From the NCBI GenBank assembly GCA_030068145.1, contig JAPJBO010000013.1, positions 310,001 to 374,000 on the forward strand: 64,000 nt of DNA. Direction: 5' to 3'. The DNA is from Diplonema papillatum (Eukaryota > Euglenozoa > Diplonemea > Diplonemida > Diplonemidae). Made by a program: the position numbers and the translations under genes. The notes beneath the pieces were generated by a model. The model had not been told where the DNA came from. It was given only the letters and a program-made list of their open reading frames with translations, and did not search any database. Below, piece by piece: positions 10,541-21,505 of the stretch; the stretch's first letter is position 1; each line of letters opens with the position of its first letter.

Positions 10541-10984
10541 GTCTATGCGAAGAAGGTGCTTCGTGGGTCCTCGGATGTAAGCCAGCCCGAAACCCCCATA
10601 GCAAGTGGGCCGAGTCGTGTAACACAGACTACCACCGATCATTCTTCGTTCGAGCCTCTACCTGTCAGGGGTCAATCACGGGCCACACGCGTCTGTATCT
10701 GGTGAATCAGTCTTGGTCCCCCTGTAATCAGGACTGGAGTTGACTGGGGGGACAGCCACGAAGCTGATAGCGTTTACGTCGCGCTAGCTGTTGGAACTCT
10801 CGTTTAGCAGCACGAGTGTGCTGAAGGGGAACTAGAGAGGGGTTCTAGACACGCCTGATTGCGAGCGTGAACCATGAAAACGAAAGAAAAATGCCAACGC
10901 ACGGAGATAGCTTCTCCCCCGAAGAGAGTCTTCCACGCGGCGCACGCAAAGAACGAAGTCATCATTTGATCGGTTGCTGCTGAT
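10541..10984. other. No gene or repeat recognised
   Basis: About 440 bp of mixed sequence; no open frame of note and no match to the other families in the window. Confidence 0.4.
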
Positions 10985-11335
10985 TTGCTGATGTTGAGCC
11001 ATTTCACCCCCTGCCCGATGAATTTGTGTGTGTGGTGGTGCATGGCCGCTCCTGGTTGGTGGAGTGATTTGTCAGGTTGACCCTTAAATAGGTGGGCGTG
11101 TCGTTGTAGGGGGTGTCTTTTGGCATCGGCGGCTTGCTGCTTACCCGAGACGCGCACTAAGGGGACTGCGCGCGACTCATAGCGCGCGGAAGAGCGAGTG
11201 TTGAGTCCTGCAGAGCGTAATCGAGTTTCGTGTAATGCGAATGACCCGTGTTTCGAAGCGTAATCGAGCGAAAACCCGAGCCTAATCATCAGTGTATTCG
11301 CTGCGTAATCGAGCTGAGGTCGCTTTCAAGGGGGG
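10985..11335 (+). repeat. Family T with iterated GTAATCGAG sites, copy 1
   Basis: Starts at GCCATTTCACCCCCTGCCC and contains GCGTAATCGAG at about 11217, 11259 and 11305, ending CTGAGGTCGC. The copy at 54430-54585 keeps the same start, the same 11-mer series and the same end. The spacing of the sites differs, which suggests the sites and not the spacers are conserved. Confidence 0.6.
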
Positions 11336-11477
11336 GTAGTAGGTGAGGGGTAGGTGAATTGGCTCATGTTCATAATCACTGCGAGACCCTCTCTCTTGTC
11401 CATTCTTGCATTTCAGGCCTGCATGCCCCATCAAAGCAATCGAAAAGAAAACAAAAGAGCGTTTTACCACCTTGCGC

Positions 11478-11608
11478 GGTGTCACGGGATGTTTGGCAGC
11501 CGCTGCTAAACATCGCGTGAATCCATGTGGTTCATGCACTTAAAAGAACTCGATGCTAACAAACAGAACGTGGGCGGCGCCGAAGCTTTACCAGCTTCGG
11601 CTGACACC
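11478..11608 (+). repeat. Family R element, copy 2
   Basis: 131 bp from GGTGTCA to TGACACC. Internal perfect hairpins: GATGTTT/AAACATC with GCAGC/GCTGC stacked on it, and CCGAAGC/GCTTCGG just before the 3' end. Copy 1 at 3212 keeps the positions but not the bases of the stems. Confidence 0.6.
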
Positions 11609-11705
11609 ATTTGCGGACTTAACCATGGTTAAGAAGACGACTCAAAGCGTTTGCAAAATAACACGAAAAGCCTCTTGGCAAAACCCGTTTTCGCATTTCT
11701 TCTTG

Positions 11706-11930
11706 CATAAGCACCTGCTTTGTAGGAAATGCTTGAGGAGACTGCCAGTTGCGAAAGATCAAAGGAGGTAAATGTGCGTGTAGCCTACACGAAACACAGG
11801 TGAATCTGGTTTAGTGGCGGGCGTAAGCGTTCAACGAAAAAGACCCACTTTGTAGTTGTAAGGGTTTCTCTCCCTCTAACCTCCTTCGAATGGGCACGAG
11901 GGAGTCCCTCGAGTATTTTACCCTGTTTCA
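11706..11930 (+). repeat. Family B dispersed repeat, full copy
   Basis: Colinear with 30350-30590 and 52836-53035 from GCACCTGCTTTGTAGGAAAT through GGAGGTAAATGTG, CACGAAACACAGGT and GGCGGGCGTAAGCGTTCAAC to TCCCTCGAGTATTTT. Confidence 0.75.
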
Positions 11931-12170
11931 TTTTCAGGTTAGGAATTCTGATCAGCCACCAAAAACACGTTGTCCGCGTCTTTTTAGCCTTCACAAACCC
12001 CACCAAGCCCCCTTGATTAAGATGGATATCGGGCGAGAATGCCAATCCATCTTAAACACGGGGGTGAGGTAGTCTACAGTGCCCCGTGTTTAAGATGGGT
12101 ACCCCCCTTGATTAAGACGGATACCGCCAAAACTCGAATTATTCATCATCTTATGCCCGGGGGGGGGGTA

Positions 12171-12590
12171 GGTACTTATAAATTAAAAACTACATAAGTT
12201 AGGAGCCAGACGGTACTTGTTAGGGGCGGGATATAGGGGAACTTACCTAAGTAAGTAACAATCTTGCGGGTTGCCCTAAAATTACATAAAACAAAAGGCC
12301 TGTAAAACAGAGGCGCGCCACACAATGCGCCGTACCGGGGCCTGCGGCGCCGCTGAAGCGGCGCCGCCAAAAAGAAATTAATTGATTGATCCACAAAGAG
12401 TGGTGCCGAGAACAATAGTTCCCTCATATCCCAATGGGACAACAAATTTTGTTCCCTTATATACCAACCAACAAATTTTGTTCCCTTATATCCTAATGGG
12501 ATTGCCTTGCCCAAGGTAATCCCATTGGGCTATAAGGGAACAAAATTTGAAGCGGTGGGATATAAGGGAAATTCACCAAATCTTAATTCA
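12171..12590. repeat. Family I repeat with a long imperfect palindrome
   Basis: 12472-12549 folds into a ~38 bp stem with about four mismatches (arms CAAATTTTGTTCCCTTATA and TATAAGGGAACAAAATTTG). The phrase TTTTGTTCCCTTATA occurs a third time upstream at 12446. A relative is at 13790-13920. Confidence 0.65.
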
Positions 12591-12984
12591 ACCGTCGTAA
12601 CAAGATTGGCAGCAGGACCAGCACCAGCAATTTCAATTCGGGAAGCAGTCAGCACATCCCTACTTCGCATCCGGTTGCGCTGCAGCTTCTTGCATGTTTG
12701 CGTGTTTTACGTTACGGATAAGTTGGCCGATTTTTCCCATCAGCATGAGCCCCGCGTGCTCGTGCACCCGTATCCTATTTTACACTCTGCTCAACGACGC
12801 CTTTTCAAAAAGGGAAGGGAGGGGTAAAGTCATCTGCACTATGATCGACGGAATTCGCTCTCTAAGTACGGAGTCAAGTCTCGTCTGTATACGCGATGCG
12901 GTTTACCGAAGCCATCGAGCGCCACGGCCAGGGATGGATACGTTTACTCGCTGATCGATGCTACGGCATTACAGCAAACGCACT

Positions 12985-13378
12985 ATGCAGCCTGAGTTCA
13001 GCCCCGCGCACCTAGCGCTCACAAGGCAACCCATGATCACTTCGGTGTGAGGGATCAGTCCTGACCGAGCCTAATGCCTACCGGGCGCCTGCTCCGTTGC
13101 GGTGTTTGCTTTTCTGACCAATGCGTTCCACGTCTGAAGGGTCCTTGCGTTAAGTTCGCGCCTTCTGTGGGTATACAGACTTGATCACGACTTTTGGAAA
13201 CGAAGCTTACTCTTGAGATCCGGTGTGGAGGGCCATTGTTACCCGACAAAACCCACTCATGCAGCCTGAGTTCAGCCCCGCGCATCTACGCTCACAGGGC
13301 AACCCGTGATCACTTCGGTGTTGGATCAGTCCTGACCGAGCCTATTGCCTGCCGGGCGCCTGCTCCGTTGCGGTGTTT
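12985..13378 (+). repeat. Direct repeat pair of ~120 bp, 273 bp apart (family H)
   Basis: CAGCCTGAGTTCAGCCCCGC through TCAGTCCTGACCGAGCCTA to CGCCTGCTCCGTTGCGGTGT occurs at 12985-13107 and 13258-13378. The spacer is unique in the window. Confidence 0.75.
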
Positions 13379-13609
13379 TGAAAACTTGGTAACTTTGTGC
13401 TCAGCGGTCCTACGAATCATGTTCCACGTCCTGTATTTCGTACTTTCAAACTTAATCCATGAATCATGTTCTACCTCCTGTGATTCGTGTGGACTTTTAA
13501 CAACCTTGTACCTTCCTACAGCAGGACAGGTTCTGTATGTGTTCATTGGGTAGCTAATTTTGTCCCCGTTTCTCCCATTGGAAGAAACCAAGGACCTAAG
13601 ACCCATCCT

Positions 13610-13790
13610 TCCTGTTGCTCTTGCAGCACCAACCGCCAGGGCTTGGTCTGGTCAGGCTCCAGCCTCCAGCCTGCCAGGCTTGTCGGACTGTCTGCTCTGT
13701 CCAGGCTGTCCGGGCTGTCTGGTCAGTCCGGGCTGGTCGGACTGTCTGGTCTGGTCAGGCTGGTCGGACGGTCTGGCCAGGTTCTGTGGT
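13610..13790 (+). repeat. Degenerate GTC/CTG-rich low-complexity tract
   Basis: Irregular iteration of GGCTGTC, GGTCTGGTC and GGTCGGACTGTC; no fixed period. Confidence 0.55.
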
Positions 13791-13920
13791 CAACAAATTT
13801 TGTTCCCTTATATCCCAATGGGACAACAAAATTTGTTCCCTTATATTCCAATAGGATTGCCTTGCCCAAGACAAAATTTCAAGTGTTGGGATTAAGGGAA
13901 TTACACCTTAAGATATAAAT
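13790..13920. repeat. Family I, second copy
   Basis: CAACAAATTTTGTTCCCTTA, AATGGGAC and GATTGCCTTGCCCAAG as at 12425-12540, but the right arm of the palindrome is degraded. Confidence 0.6.
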
Positions 13921-14045
13921 TATAAACCACGCATATTATTGCCCTATAAATTAGAGGCTGGACGGTAGGTGCCCTTACATCCGGTCGGTTCAAAACAAAT
14001 AAGTGCCCTTACATCCCGAACCGGGATATATGGGCACCACTGACC

Positions 14046-14098
14046 GGTCACACGGAGACCCTAAAACCCCGGAATTTCAAGCGAACTTTAACTCTAAA
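14046..14098 (+). repeat. Family A motif, full copy
   Basis: CACGGAGACCCTAAAACCCC, GGAATTTCAAGCGAACTTTA, ACTCTAAAA. A half copy (TTTCAAGCGAATTCTC) follows at 14107. Confidence 0.75.
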
Positions 14099-14871
14099 AA
14101 CCTGGTGTTTCAAGCGAATTCTCAAAAAGAACAGACAGCCACCAATCATACGCCCATTTGGGATCGTCGGATACACTAAACCCCCCATCTCTCAAATCTA
14201 TTCCCCCGAAAAACCGACCGCTTAGCACAAGTAACACCCCCCCCCCAAGGGTACCTGTAAATCCAGGGTCTCCGGGGCCCGGGTTAGCGCTCGGGTCCAG
14301 ATAGGGTCCAGGCCCACGGTAATCACGCCATCCAAGGATGGAATCTTCAATATTGCAGCTTCCACAAGAAGCGGAGAGCAAGACGAGAAAAAATCAAGAA
14401 ATAAACTTGATAAAATTTGATGAAAAAAGCTCACAGTCGTGCATTTACCATATGGGCTGAGCGGGCGGAGGCTCTAAGGTGAAATGGTCAAAATGCCCTG
14501 GAAAAAATGTGGGCAAAAACTTTCCGAATTGCGGAGTTTTAGGGATTCCGGCCCAAAAAAAAATTTTTTTTTCAACGCCCACCTTGCTACCTGTGACCTT
14601 GGGTGAGCCGTGGTACCCTTTAGGCAGCCAGCTAGACCTGCCAGAACCTGAAAACCTCCTTCAGGTTTCGTGGCTGTGTCGAAAAATACATTCCGAGGAC
14701 GGTTTTGAACGCTTTTGAATCCGTTGAGCTCAAGGACAGTCTGGGGCCCTGGAATGGAATTGTAAACGAATTGCATCTCGTACCAGAGAGTTTTTCCTTT
14801 GGTAATCGTTCAGGGCCAAAACCCCTGGAAATTTTTCCAGGGCCCGGGCCCCGGATTACAGGTACCCCCCC

Positions 14872-14914
14872 CCGGATTCTCAAGCGAACTTTCTTTCTAA
14901 AAAAGGGCTGGGGT
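14872..14914 (+). repeat. Family A motif, variant
   Basis: CCCGGATTCTCAAGCGAACT, TTCTTTCTAAAA. Same variant (GGATTCTC) as copies at 22513 and 29783. Confidence 0.65.
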
Positions 14915-14988
14915 GGCGACAAGTTTTGACCCCCGTAAAGCGGTCCAAAAAAAGTCAAGAATACCCCCATAATAGCGGTACGAAAAAG

Positions 14989-15308
14989 AAGAAAAAAGAA
15001 AGAAAAAGAGAAAAAAAAAAAAAGAAAGAAGAAAAAAGCCGCTCCTGGTCCAGGAACGTGACGGTCAACCACAGCTTGCAAAGCTTGAGTCGGAGGCAGC
15101 ACAGTGCTACACCCCGTCCGCTCTGCCCTGCTGCTGACCGTCTCGACGAGCTTGTGTTCACGTCGGCGCCACGCCCCAAGGTGCGCCAAGCCTTGATGTT
15201 TTAGGTTGGGAAATCGGTAGCCACTTGATCCGCAAGCCCGTGACTCTGCAGAACCACCGAACACGTGAACCTTGGCCCCCGTGTAGCAGGCTTTCCCTGG
15301 ACCAACAC
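14989..15308 (-). mobile_element. SINE (family C), long copy with 15 bp target duplication
   Basis: Perfect direct repeat AGCGGTACGAAAAAG at 14974-14988 and 15309-15323. On the minus strand it runs from GTGTTGGTCCAGGGAAAGCC through GACCGTCACGTTCC and GGAGCGGC into a ~55 bp T/C-rich tail (TTTTTTCTTC and similar). The body matches 21506-21774 and 29034-29320. No coding frame is conserved between copies. Confidence 0.85.
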
Positions 15309-15325
15309 AGCGGTACGAAAAAGCC

Positions 15326-15351
15326 AAAAAAAAAAAAAAAAAAAAAAAAAA
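15326..15351 (+). repeat. Poly-A tract next to the SINE target duplication
   Basis: Uninterrupted A run directly after AAGCC, then a C run. It is outside the duplication and so probably belonged to the target. Confidence 0.6.
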
Positions 15352-15593
15352 CACTACCCCCCCCTGAGAGCTGGATGGCCTTAGAAGAAAAAGTCAACCC
15401 ACCACCTGGGAGCGGAGGCAGTTCACCAAAAAAAAAGTCATCTAGGCGCATGGGGGGCGGCGGTGGGCGGGGGACTCACGACGAGGAAGGAAGAGAACGT
15501 TTCCGGAGGAGAGAACAACAAAAGGATCACACCGATACTCTTACCTCGTGTGACCACCACCCTTAAGTACCCACAGAGCACAATGGATATCTA

Positions 15594-15745
15594 GAGGTAC
15601 CCGGAGACTTTAAAACCCTGGGGGTTCAAGCGAACACGCAACGGACGATCAGCACCAAGGGATCAACGGCAGAGCTTCATCACGTTGGCGGTGTCGAAGC
15701 TTCCCCAGCTTCGACTGACACCAACCGTGCTTAACCACGGGCATT
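15594..15745 (+). repeat. Family A motif joined to partial family R (copy 3)
   Basis: CCCGGAGACTTTAAAACCCT, GGGGTTCAAGCGAACAC, then GTTGGCGGTGTCGAAGC with the hairpin GTCGAAGC/GCTTCGAC and terminal TGACACC at 15716-15722. The following CTTAACCACGGGCATTAAGACG resembles the flank after R copy 2. Confidence 0.55.
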
Positions 15746-16114
15746 AAGACGTACGAACACTTGGACCCTAATATCTTTTACTCCAATAAAGCTGAAAACA
15801 CCTGCAGAATACCACGAAGGTCCTTCGGGCAAAAACCCGAACCCAAAACATGCATTGTTCTTGCGTATAGGTATCCACCTCTCTGAGGGGGGCACTTTTT
15901 GTGTGGATGTAACCACTGTTCCGGAAATGTTCCCTTCAGCACGATTTTACAATGAGAAAAAGAGAACAAAGCCAATCACAAATCTAAGATACTAGCCAGG
16001 CGGCGCTTTCTTCCGGAAACCAGTGGTTTTCTTTCGCTCGGAAAACTGGTTGACTCAAAAGGAAGCGGAGTCTCGGTGGCTGTGAGGGAAAAACCCCCGC
16101 TGAAAACGAAAACA

Positions 16115-16175
16115 ACGAACCTACCACCCCCCGAGGGTCTAGCCTGGCACTTGCTGTCAGCACGACGCAGTTGTT
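16115..16175 (+). repeat. Family Q, partial copy
   Basis: CCTACCACCCCCCGAGGGTC, TAGCCTGGCACTTGCTGTC; keeps the second hairpin and 3' part only. Confidence 0.45.
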
Positions 16176-16187
16176 ATGCACATTCAC

Positions 16188-16260
16188 TCGTTTATAACAA
16201 GTGACCTGACAAGTGAAAATGCATAACAAGTGGCACTTGTTACCTAACAAGTGGCACCAA
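16188..16260. repeat. Clustered AACAAGTG sites with a perfect 19 bp palindrome
   Basis: AACAAGTG occurs at about 16196, 16225 and 16245, with the near match GACAAGTG at 16208. 16224-16242 reads TAACAAGTGGCACTTGTTA, a perfect odd palindrome. Looks like a cluster of protein-binding sites or a decayed repeat. Confidence 0.4.
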
Positions 16261-16723
16261 CCAGCTATGTCCAAAAAGAAAAGCTAACTGAAGTGCGTCG
16301 TGAGTGGGGAAAAAGGGGGGATGGGGGGTGGGAGAGCTCCCAGCCGCAGTTCTCGCACCCAATCAAGCAAACAACGCTGCGCGCTCCCACGGGATCGACG
16401 GCACGTGCGGCGGACATTTTGAAGGACCTCTCAACAGTTACTGTTGCCTGGCATTAGTTGTCAAGCAGGGTCTGCCGCACCCATCATCGAACGAAAGGGA
16501 AACGGGAAAATAAAATTGATTTCGAACGACCTGGCGGCAGAACAGACCTTCCGGGAGGGATCAGCTGCCTCTCTGCTTGTCGTCGGAGAGAAAAATAAAA
16601 TAAAACGTGGTTCTCATCTTTTGTGTGAACGATGCACTGATGATACTAAATAAATATAGTTGATAGCATGCGTCATGCCACTTACCATAGCAGGTGAGCA
16701 TTGCTGGTGCTTGCAAACAAAGG

Positions 16724-16772
16724 TCATCCGGAGACCCTAAACCCCCGGAATTTCAAGCGAACTTTAACTCTG
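16724..16772 (+). repeat. Family A motif, full copy
   Basis: ATCCGGAGACCCTAAACCCC, GGAATTTCAAGCGAACTTTA, ACTCTGAAA. Confidence 0.75.
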
Positions 16773-17003
16773 AAAGAAAGTGCCGCACAGATTTCTGTTG
16801 TCGCAAAGATCGAAGATCTTAGAAGATTGATACTATTCTGACGAGTATGCGGGCTATGCACGACCGACTCTCTCCCACCCCCTAGGGTCCATTGTTGCAC
16901 CGTTTGGGTTGTTGACACAATGGCACATTATTGTGGATGATTGTGTCGGTCGCATGAGATGGTTAGTAAGCAAACACGAAAGTGCTCACATACTGTTGTG
17001 TGT

Positions 17004-17180
17004 AAATGGCGGAAGAAGCAAGAACCACCCAACCGACACCTACCGAGTCGTGTTTCCGCCGCGTGCACTCAGTTCGTATCATCGCCTTCGCCCGTTCGTC
17101 TTGCGTGGTGAACATTCCGATACGTCACACTCCTTCCGGTGGAGAGCTCTCCTCTTCCTTCGTCGCCGTAGTTTTCGTCA
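17004..17180 (+). repeat. Family M dispersed repeat, copy 2
   Basis: Colinear with 5570-5757. In this copy an ATG opens a 63-codon frame, but the frame is not kept in copy 1, so it is not called as a gene. Confidence 0.6.
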
Positions 17181-19190
17181 TGTTTTCCTCCTATTGACAA
17201 CATTCGACTGGCCTCCGAAATGCAAGCAAATTGCTAAGCGCGAAGCTTTGCTTGGCTATTCAACGCGCACACCAGTTTTCCGAGTAGCGCTGGGTGGCTC
17301 CCACCAGACCGCAACCGCGGCTGTCTGCCAGCAATCTTCTGCACCAGACTTCTTTCTTTTCCCAAGGTTCGTTTTTCCGTGACTGCACCCTGGCAGCAGT
17401 TCTGGTCAGAACCGGGCTCATCGGCAAAAATTAATGGCACCGCCTTGGACTCGAATCACTCAGTATGGTGGGCCTGTCTGTCTTCTTGGTACCTCATGAC
17501 CGTCTCTTTTCGTGTACTTTTGGGGCTGCTTATATTTTGCGCAAGTATTCATCATGCATAAAGAAATGGCACCGGCTTGGACTCGAATCCCTGCATTTTC
17601 TGGGTGCTTCGGCACTCTGTGGGAAAATCTTCCAGGAGGACGCCGGTTGAAGTACGTGCGCTCGGCTAAGGCCGGCGCGTGGAGAGACTGGGGGCAGCAG
17701 TTAAAGTTCGGGGAACAGTAAAGTTCGGTGAAGCTCAGTTCGGACGACGCTAAGTTCAAGTGATGCTAAGTTCGGGCGAAGCTAAGTTCTGGTGCTAAGC
17801 GCTGGTACAGGAGGACGCCGGTTGAAAAATATTGGAAGGGAATGTGCGGTAACCCTCACGAAACACAGGTTAATCTGGACTTAGTGCGGGGGATGAGCGC
17901 TCAACACAAAGACCCTCTCCAGCCTTCGCACCGGGCGGCCCCTCGAGTATGTGAACATGAGCAAGACCAAAGCGTGCCTTCCCATAGATGGCAAAGTCTG
18001 CACCCCGAGCCCAAAATCATCGGATTTGGCATCGTTTGATTAGCCATTTTTCAGCAGCTGTTACCGGAACGCTAATGCAGTTTTGAACTTGTAGTGTTTG
18101 TTTTCAAAACCCGATAAGAAGCCGACAGAGGCAAACAGCTCTTGATGAATGAAGGTATCGGATGGCATGGGCAGTAAGTCCTACTACTGGACTCTTCGTG
18201 GACCGCCTGTACTGCTTTTGTGTTTGCTTCTTGAAAAAAGAAGTCCGCAAGCGTACTAAAAACAATGTTCTGTATGGGAAGGCTTCTGCGGGTTTTTGCA
18301 CAGCGTGCTGCTTGGACCCACTCGAGTCTTCGCGTTTTTGGCAAAGAAGAGGCCCCGAAGAAAGCGTCCACAAAGCAGCCAGCGTTCCCGACAAGGCGAG
18401 TGAGGACTGCGGCAGCAAGATGCACGAAGCATGGGGCACCCTCCCCGGGGCTCCGCGTGTAAAGGAGGCAGTTGCCCCCAGATACGTTCAGCCATCAGCA
18501 CGTGGGTCATGAAACATTGAACTTCAACCAAACGAGGCTACACTTCCGGACAGCGCGTGGTCACCACGAGCAGCCGGCAGGAGCTTCAGCTGTTGACGTG
18601 AGAATGCTGACACATTGAGCTATACTCCGCTTCAGGGGTTACCCGTGATTGGATTCCAACACTCATACACACACTTAACAAGCTTGCTTGAGCGCCTTCG
18701 GCGCGTCAAGTTGGAATCCTTCCGTTTCTGAGCGAACTCTTCATATCCACTCGCCAAAAGCGAGGTTGGTGGGAAACCCCGAAAACGGACAAACGCAGGC
18801 CCCACCGTTTGCCTTTCCCCGTTCGAAAATATCCGTGGCTCCTGCACCTCCGCTGCCCTCCGATGCCTCTCCATTTGCTCTGCTGCAAAAAAACAGCTGG
18901 GAGAACGGAGCCACAGGCGTGCTTCCGACTTCCCTGGAATAGCGAAGAAACGGAAGGCATTCCACACCACACACTCACACACAAACGCACATCGACCCCT
19001 CTTTTTTTTTTTATATTCTTTTTCAGAAAAATGGGAAAAGAACAATGCAACCTCCATGCGCAATTCTTCTCAGTCAGGCAACTCATTTTTATGGAAGGAC
19101 ACCGCGGTGGCGGAGGGGCCGCCCGAGAACTTCCCGGAAAATGGTTCCCGCAACCCGTCCGGCGAGGTGGAAGGGTGTAAACAGGGGATT
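17181..19190. other. Two kilobases with no recognisable gene
   Basis: Contains a short run of TAAGTTCGG-type iterations at 17700-17800 (AAGTTCGGGGAACAG, AAGTTCGGTGAAGC, AAGTTCGGGCGAAGC) and a partial family B copy at 17836-17952. Two nearby copies of TTGGACTCGAATC (17447, 17577) resemble a tRNA T-arm but lack the rest of a tRNA. No frame shows a domain. Confidence 0.45.
17836..17952 (+). repeat. Family B, partial and diverged copy
   Basis: TCACGAAACACAGGTTAATCTGG through GCGCTCAACACAAAGACCC to CCCCTCGAGTAT. Confidence 0.55.
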
Positions 19191-19198
19191 AGTTTACG

Positions 19199-19231
19199 TT
19201 GCAGATTTAGACCAACGGTCTAAATCTGCAA
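19199..19231. repeat. Perfect 15 bp hairpin at the edge of a MITE
   Basis: TTGCAGATTTAGACC, AAC loop, then its exact reverse complement. The 3' half (ACGGTCnnnATCTGCAAACC) also occurs without its partner at 19815 and 20836. Confidence 0.6.
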
Positions 19232-19234
19232 ACC

Positions 19235-19414
19235 TGAGCCGGTCCGTCCCTATCTCTTGAACCTGCATCGAAGTGCCTGCCGCTGTTTATCACAGTGAAT
19301 CACGGTCCACCACGGTCTATCAGGTCCATCCCTAGTCCCTAGAGCTGCATCGAATTGCCCGGTGCTGTATTCTTCGGTCTATCACGGTCTATCAAGAGGG
19401 GATGGACCGGCTCA
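19235..19414. mobile_element. Family F MITE, intact copy with 5 bp target duplication
   Basis: 180 bp; inverted ends TGAGCCGGTCCGTCCC and GGGATGGACCGGCTCA; flanked by AAACC on both sides (19230-19234, 19415-19419). Over 95% identical to 8481-8661 by eye, so movement was probably recent. Confidence 0.82.
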
Positions 19415-20379
19415 AAACCGGGTTCCGCCCGGGGGGGAAATTTTGTTGTGAAAATGCAAAAACAGCGTTTTGCAGGAAAAATAGGTGGGGGGTGGCACAG
19501 CGGTGCGCCGAAGACGCCGGGGGCGCTGGAACCGGCTGCCTCAGTTTTGCTCGGATCGACCAGGATAGGAATGAGTTGAGAAAAGGACCCGCGGCATCAT
19601 CAGCGAAGGGTAAGTGTCGGCGTCTTCGGACAACGTCCTTGCTCCCGCTGGCCTGACGTGGTTAAACTCGCAGGCTCATGTCAGACACAGCGATCTTCTA
19701 CTACCCGTCTTGAAACACGGACCAAGGAGTCTAACACGTGTGCGAGGCTTAGGGTGTCAAACCCACAAGCCGCACTGAAAGGGAGATGCGTCCCCACGAG
19801 ATGCATACAACTCCCTATGAACGGTCAAGATCTGCAAACCCCAGGAGTCTGAACTAATCCCCTGGCCTGGCAGCTCCGAAAAAAATAAAACAGTCGCCGC
19901 ACCCACCAAGCGGCAGGATGGCTGGATGCTGCCTGGGATGTATCTTCTTAGCGCGGCGTGGGACCGGAAACGATCGTTCGAGGCGCCCCCTGCCTCTCTT
20001 GAGAGGCAGGCTGACCGCCGGGACATCCTCGGAGATGGCCCCACTTGGAGGGAGCAGGGCGGTTCTCTTCGAATGTGGTCCTGGCGCTCTTCGAATGGCA
20101 GGCTGGCGGGGCCGCGGATGGGAGTGCATGCACGGTGTGCGCACCGGTGGGGGAGTATTAAGCTGTGCGGCCCATTTCGCGGGTGTGACACACCCGCAAG
20201 CCCAGCGTGAAAAATCCGGTGTGACACCCGCAAGTGTGTCCAGTGTGAATCCAGTGTGTGATCATCTGTTATTTGCGGTGTCCACCGGAATTTACCCGGA
20301 ATTTTGCGGGTGTCGCACTGGTTTCACCGCTGGATTTTTTTTTGCGGGGGGACAACTGGGCACTTTTCCAGGGTTTTCG

Positions 20380-20480
20380 AGATGTTGTCCATTTTTGGGT
20401 CAGATTGACTGGTCCAAAATTTGGGTCCAAATTGTCCAAATTCTGGGTCCAAATTCTGGTCCAAATTCTGGGGTTTACAC
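20380..20480 (+). repeat. Degenerate GGTCCAAATT iteration
   Basis: GGTCCAAAATTTGGGTCCAA, ATTGTCCAAATTCTGGGTCC and similar, with a variable 11-18 bp period. A GTGTGACACCCGCAAG iteration lies just upstream at 20180-20240. Confidence 0.5.
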
Positions 20481-20499
20481 TGGATTTGCGAGTGTGTGG

Positions 20500-21480
20500 G
20501 CCTTTGAAGCGTGGATGATGCCTCTCGCGCTGCTCCCCTTGAGGTTCCTGGCTCATGCCAAAGCGCCGCCGCCCGGGTTAAGGGGTTGCGGCATCAGGCG
20601 TGGGCCAGGGCCAGGGAGACTGTTCGGAGGGGTCACCACCCACCGTTCGCGGGCTTCGTTACTTCACTGCCCCCGGCTCTCCCCGGCCTTCGTCATATAG
20701 TAGCGCCGGGGCGCTGGAGGGCAGACCCATGTGATACAAGCCGCGGCTACTTTTGGACAAAGTTGCGGAGGTGTGTCAGCTCCGAGCCACCGAAACGAAA
20801 GCGCTGGCCAAACCGCCTCAGAACCACTCCCCACAAACGGTCAATATCTGCAAACCCCTGGAACCGCTGAACTAATACCCTGCTTTTTTCGCTTGCAAAA
20901 AAAAAAAAAAAAAGAACGAAACCAACAAGCCACATCCAGGCCTGTCGCTAATTTGAGATTTCCCTCGGTTCCCGAGAACGATCATTCGATCGTTCAACGA
21001 TGGAAGAAGAAGGTTTCCGTCACTCGCAAGCCGACTTTTTACCAGTGCTTGCTTTGCCATCAGCCCATGTAAAAAAGGGAACAGTATTCTTTGTTTTAGA
21101 GTTCGGTCTTGACGACGAAAGCGCACCACACGTCAACGACGTCGTGCCCATGTCCAAATGGCTCGTTTTTGGTATAGGAGCGCGCTTGCAGTTCAGTTGA
21201 AGGAAACCGCTTGCAGGTCGCTCAGCATCTCGGTGTCGTCATGCTGTGTCATTTGTTGGGTCAAGGGGTCTGACACGGGGGGTAGCGGAGATAGTCACGA
21301 GTACGTGGCGACGTATTATAGACGCCGCGTCGGTCCGTGTCTGCTGCCTTTTCTTGTTGGCGTCCCAGCGTTTAATCTGCTTGTCAGACCTCCCAGTAGT
21401 GTCCCTTCAGTGCTACGCGATTTGGACGAAAAGGACACCCGCGTTTGTATTTTCTTGTCCTGATCGTACTCGGCTGAGGC
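20500..21480. other. No recognisable gene
   Basis: Mixed sequence with an A17 run at 20898 and no domain-bearing frame on either strand. Confidence 0.4.
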
Positions 21481-21505
21481 ATCCTTCTACGATGAACCAA
21501 TGGAA

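Noticed and set aside
17006-17197. Small gene starting MAEEARTTQPTPTE
   Set aside because: The related copy at 5571 has indels that break the frame, so coding is not conserved.
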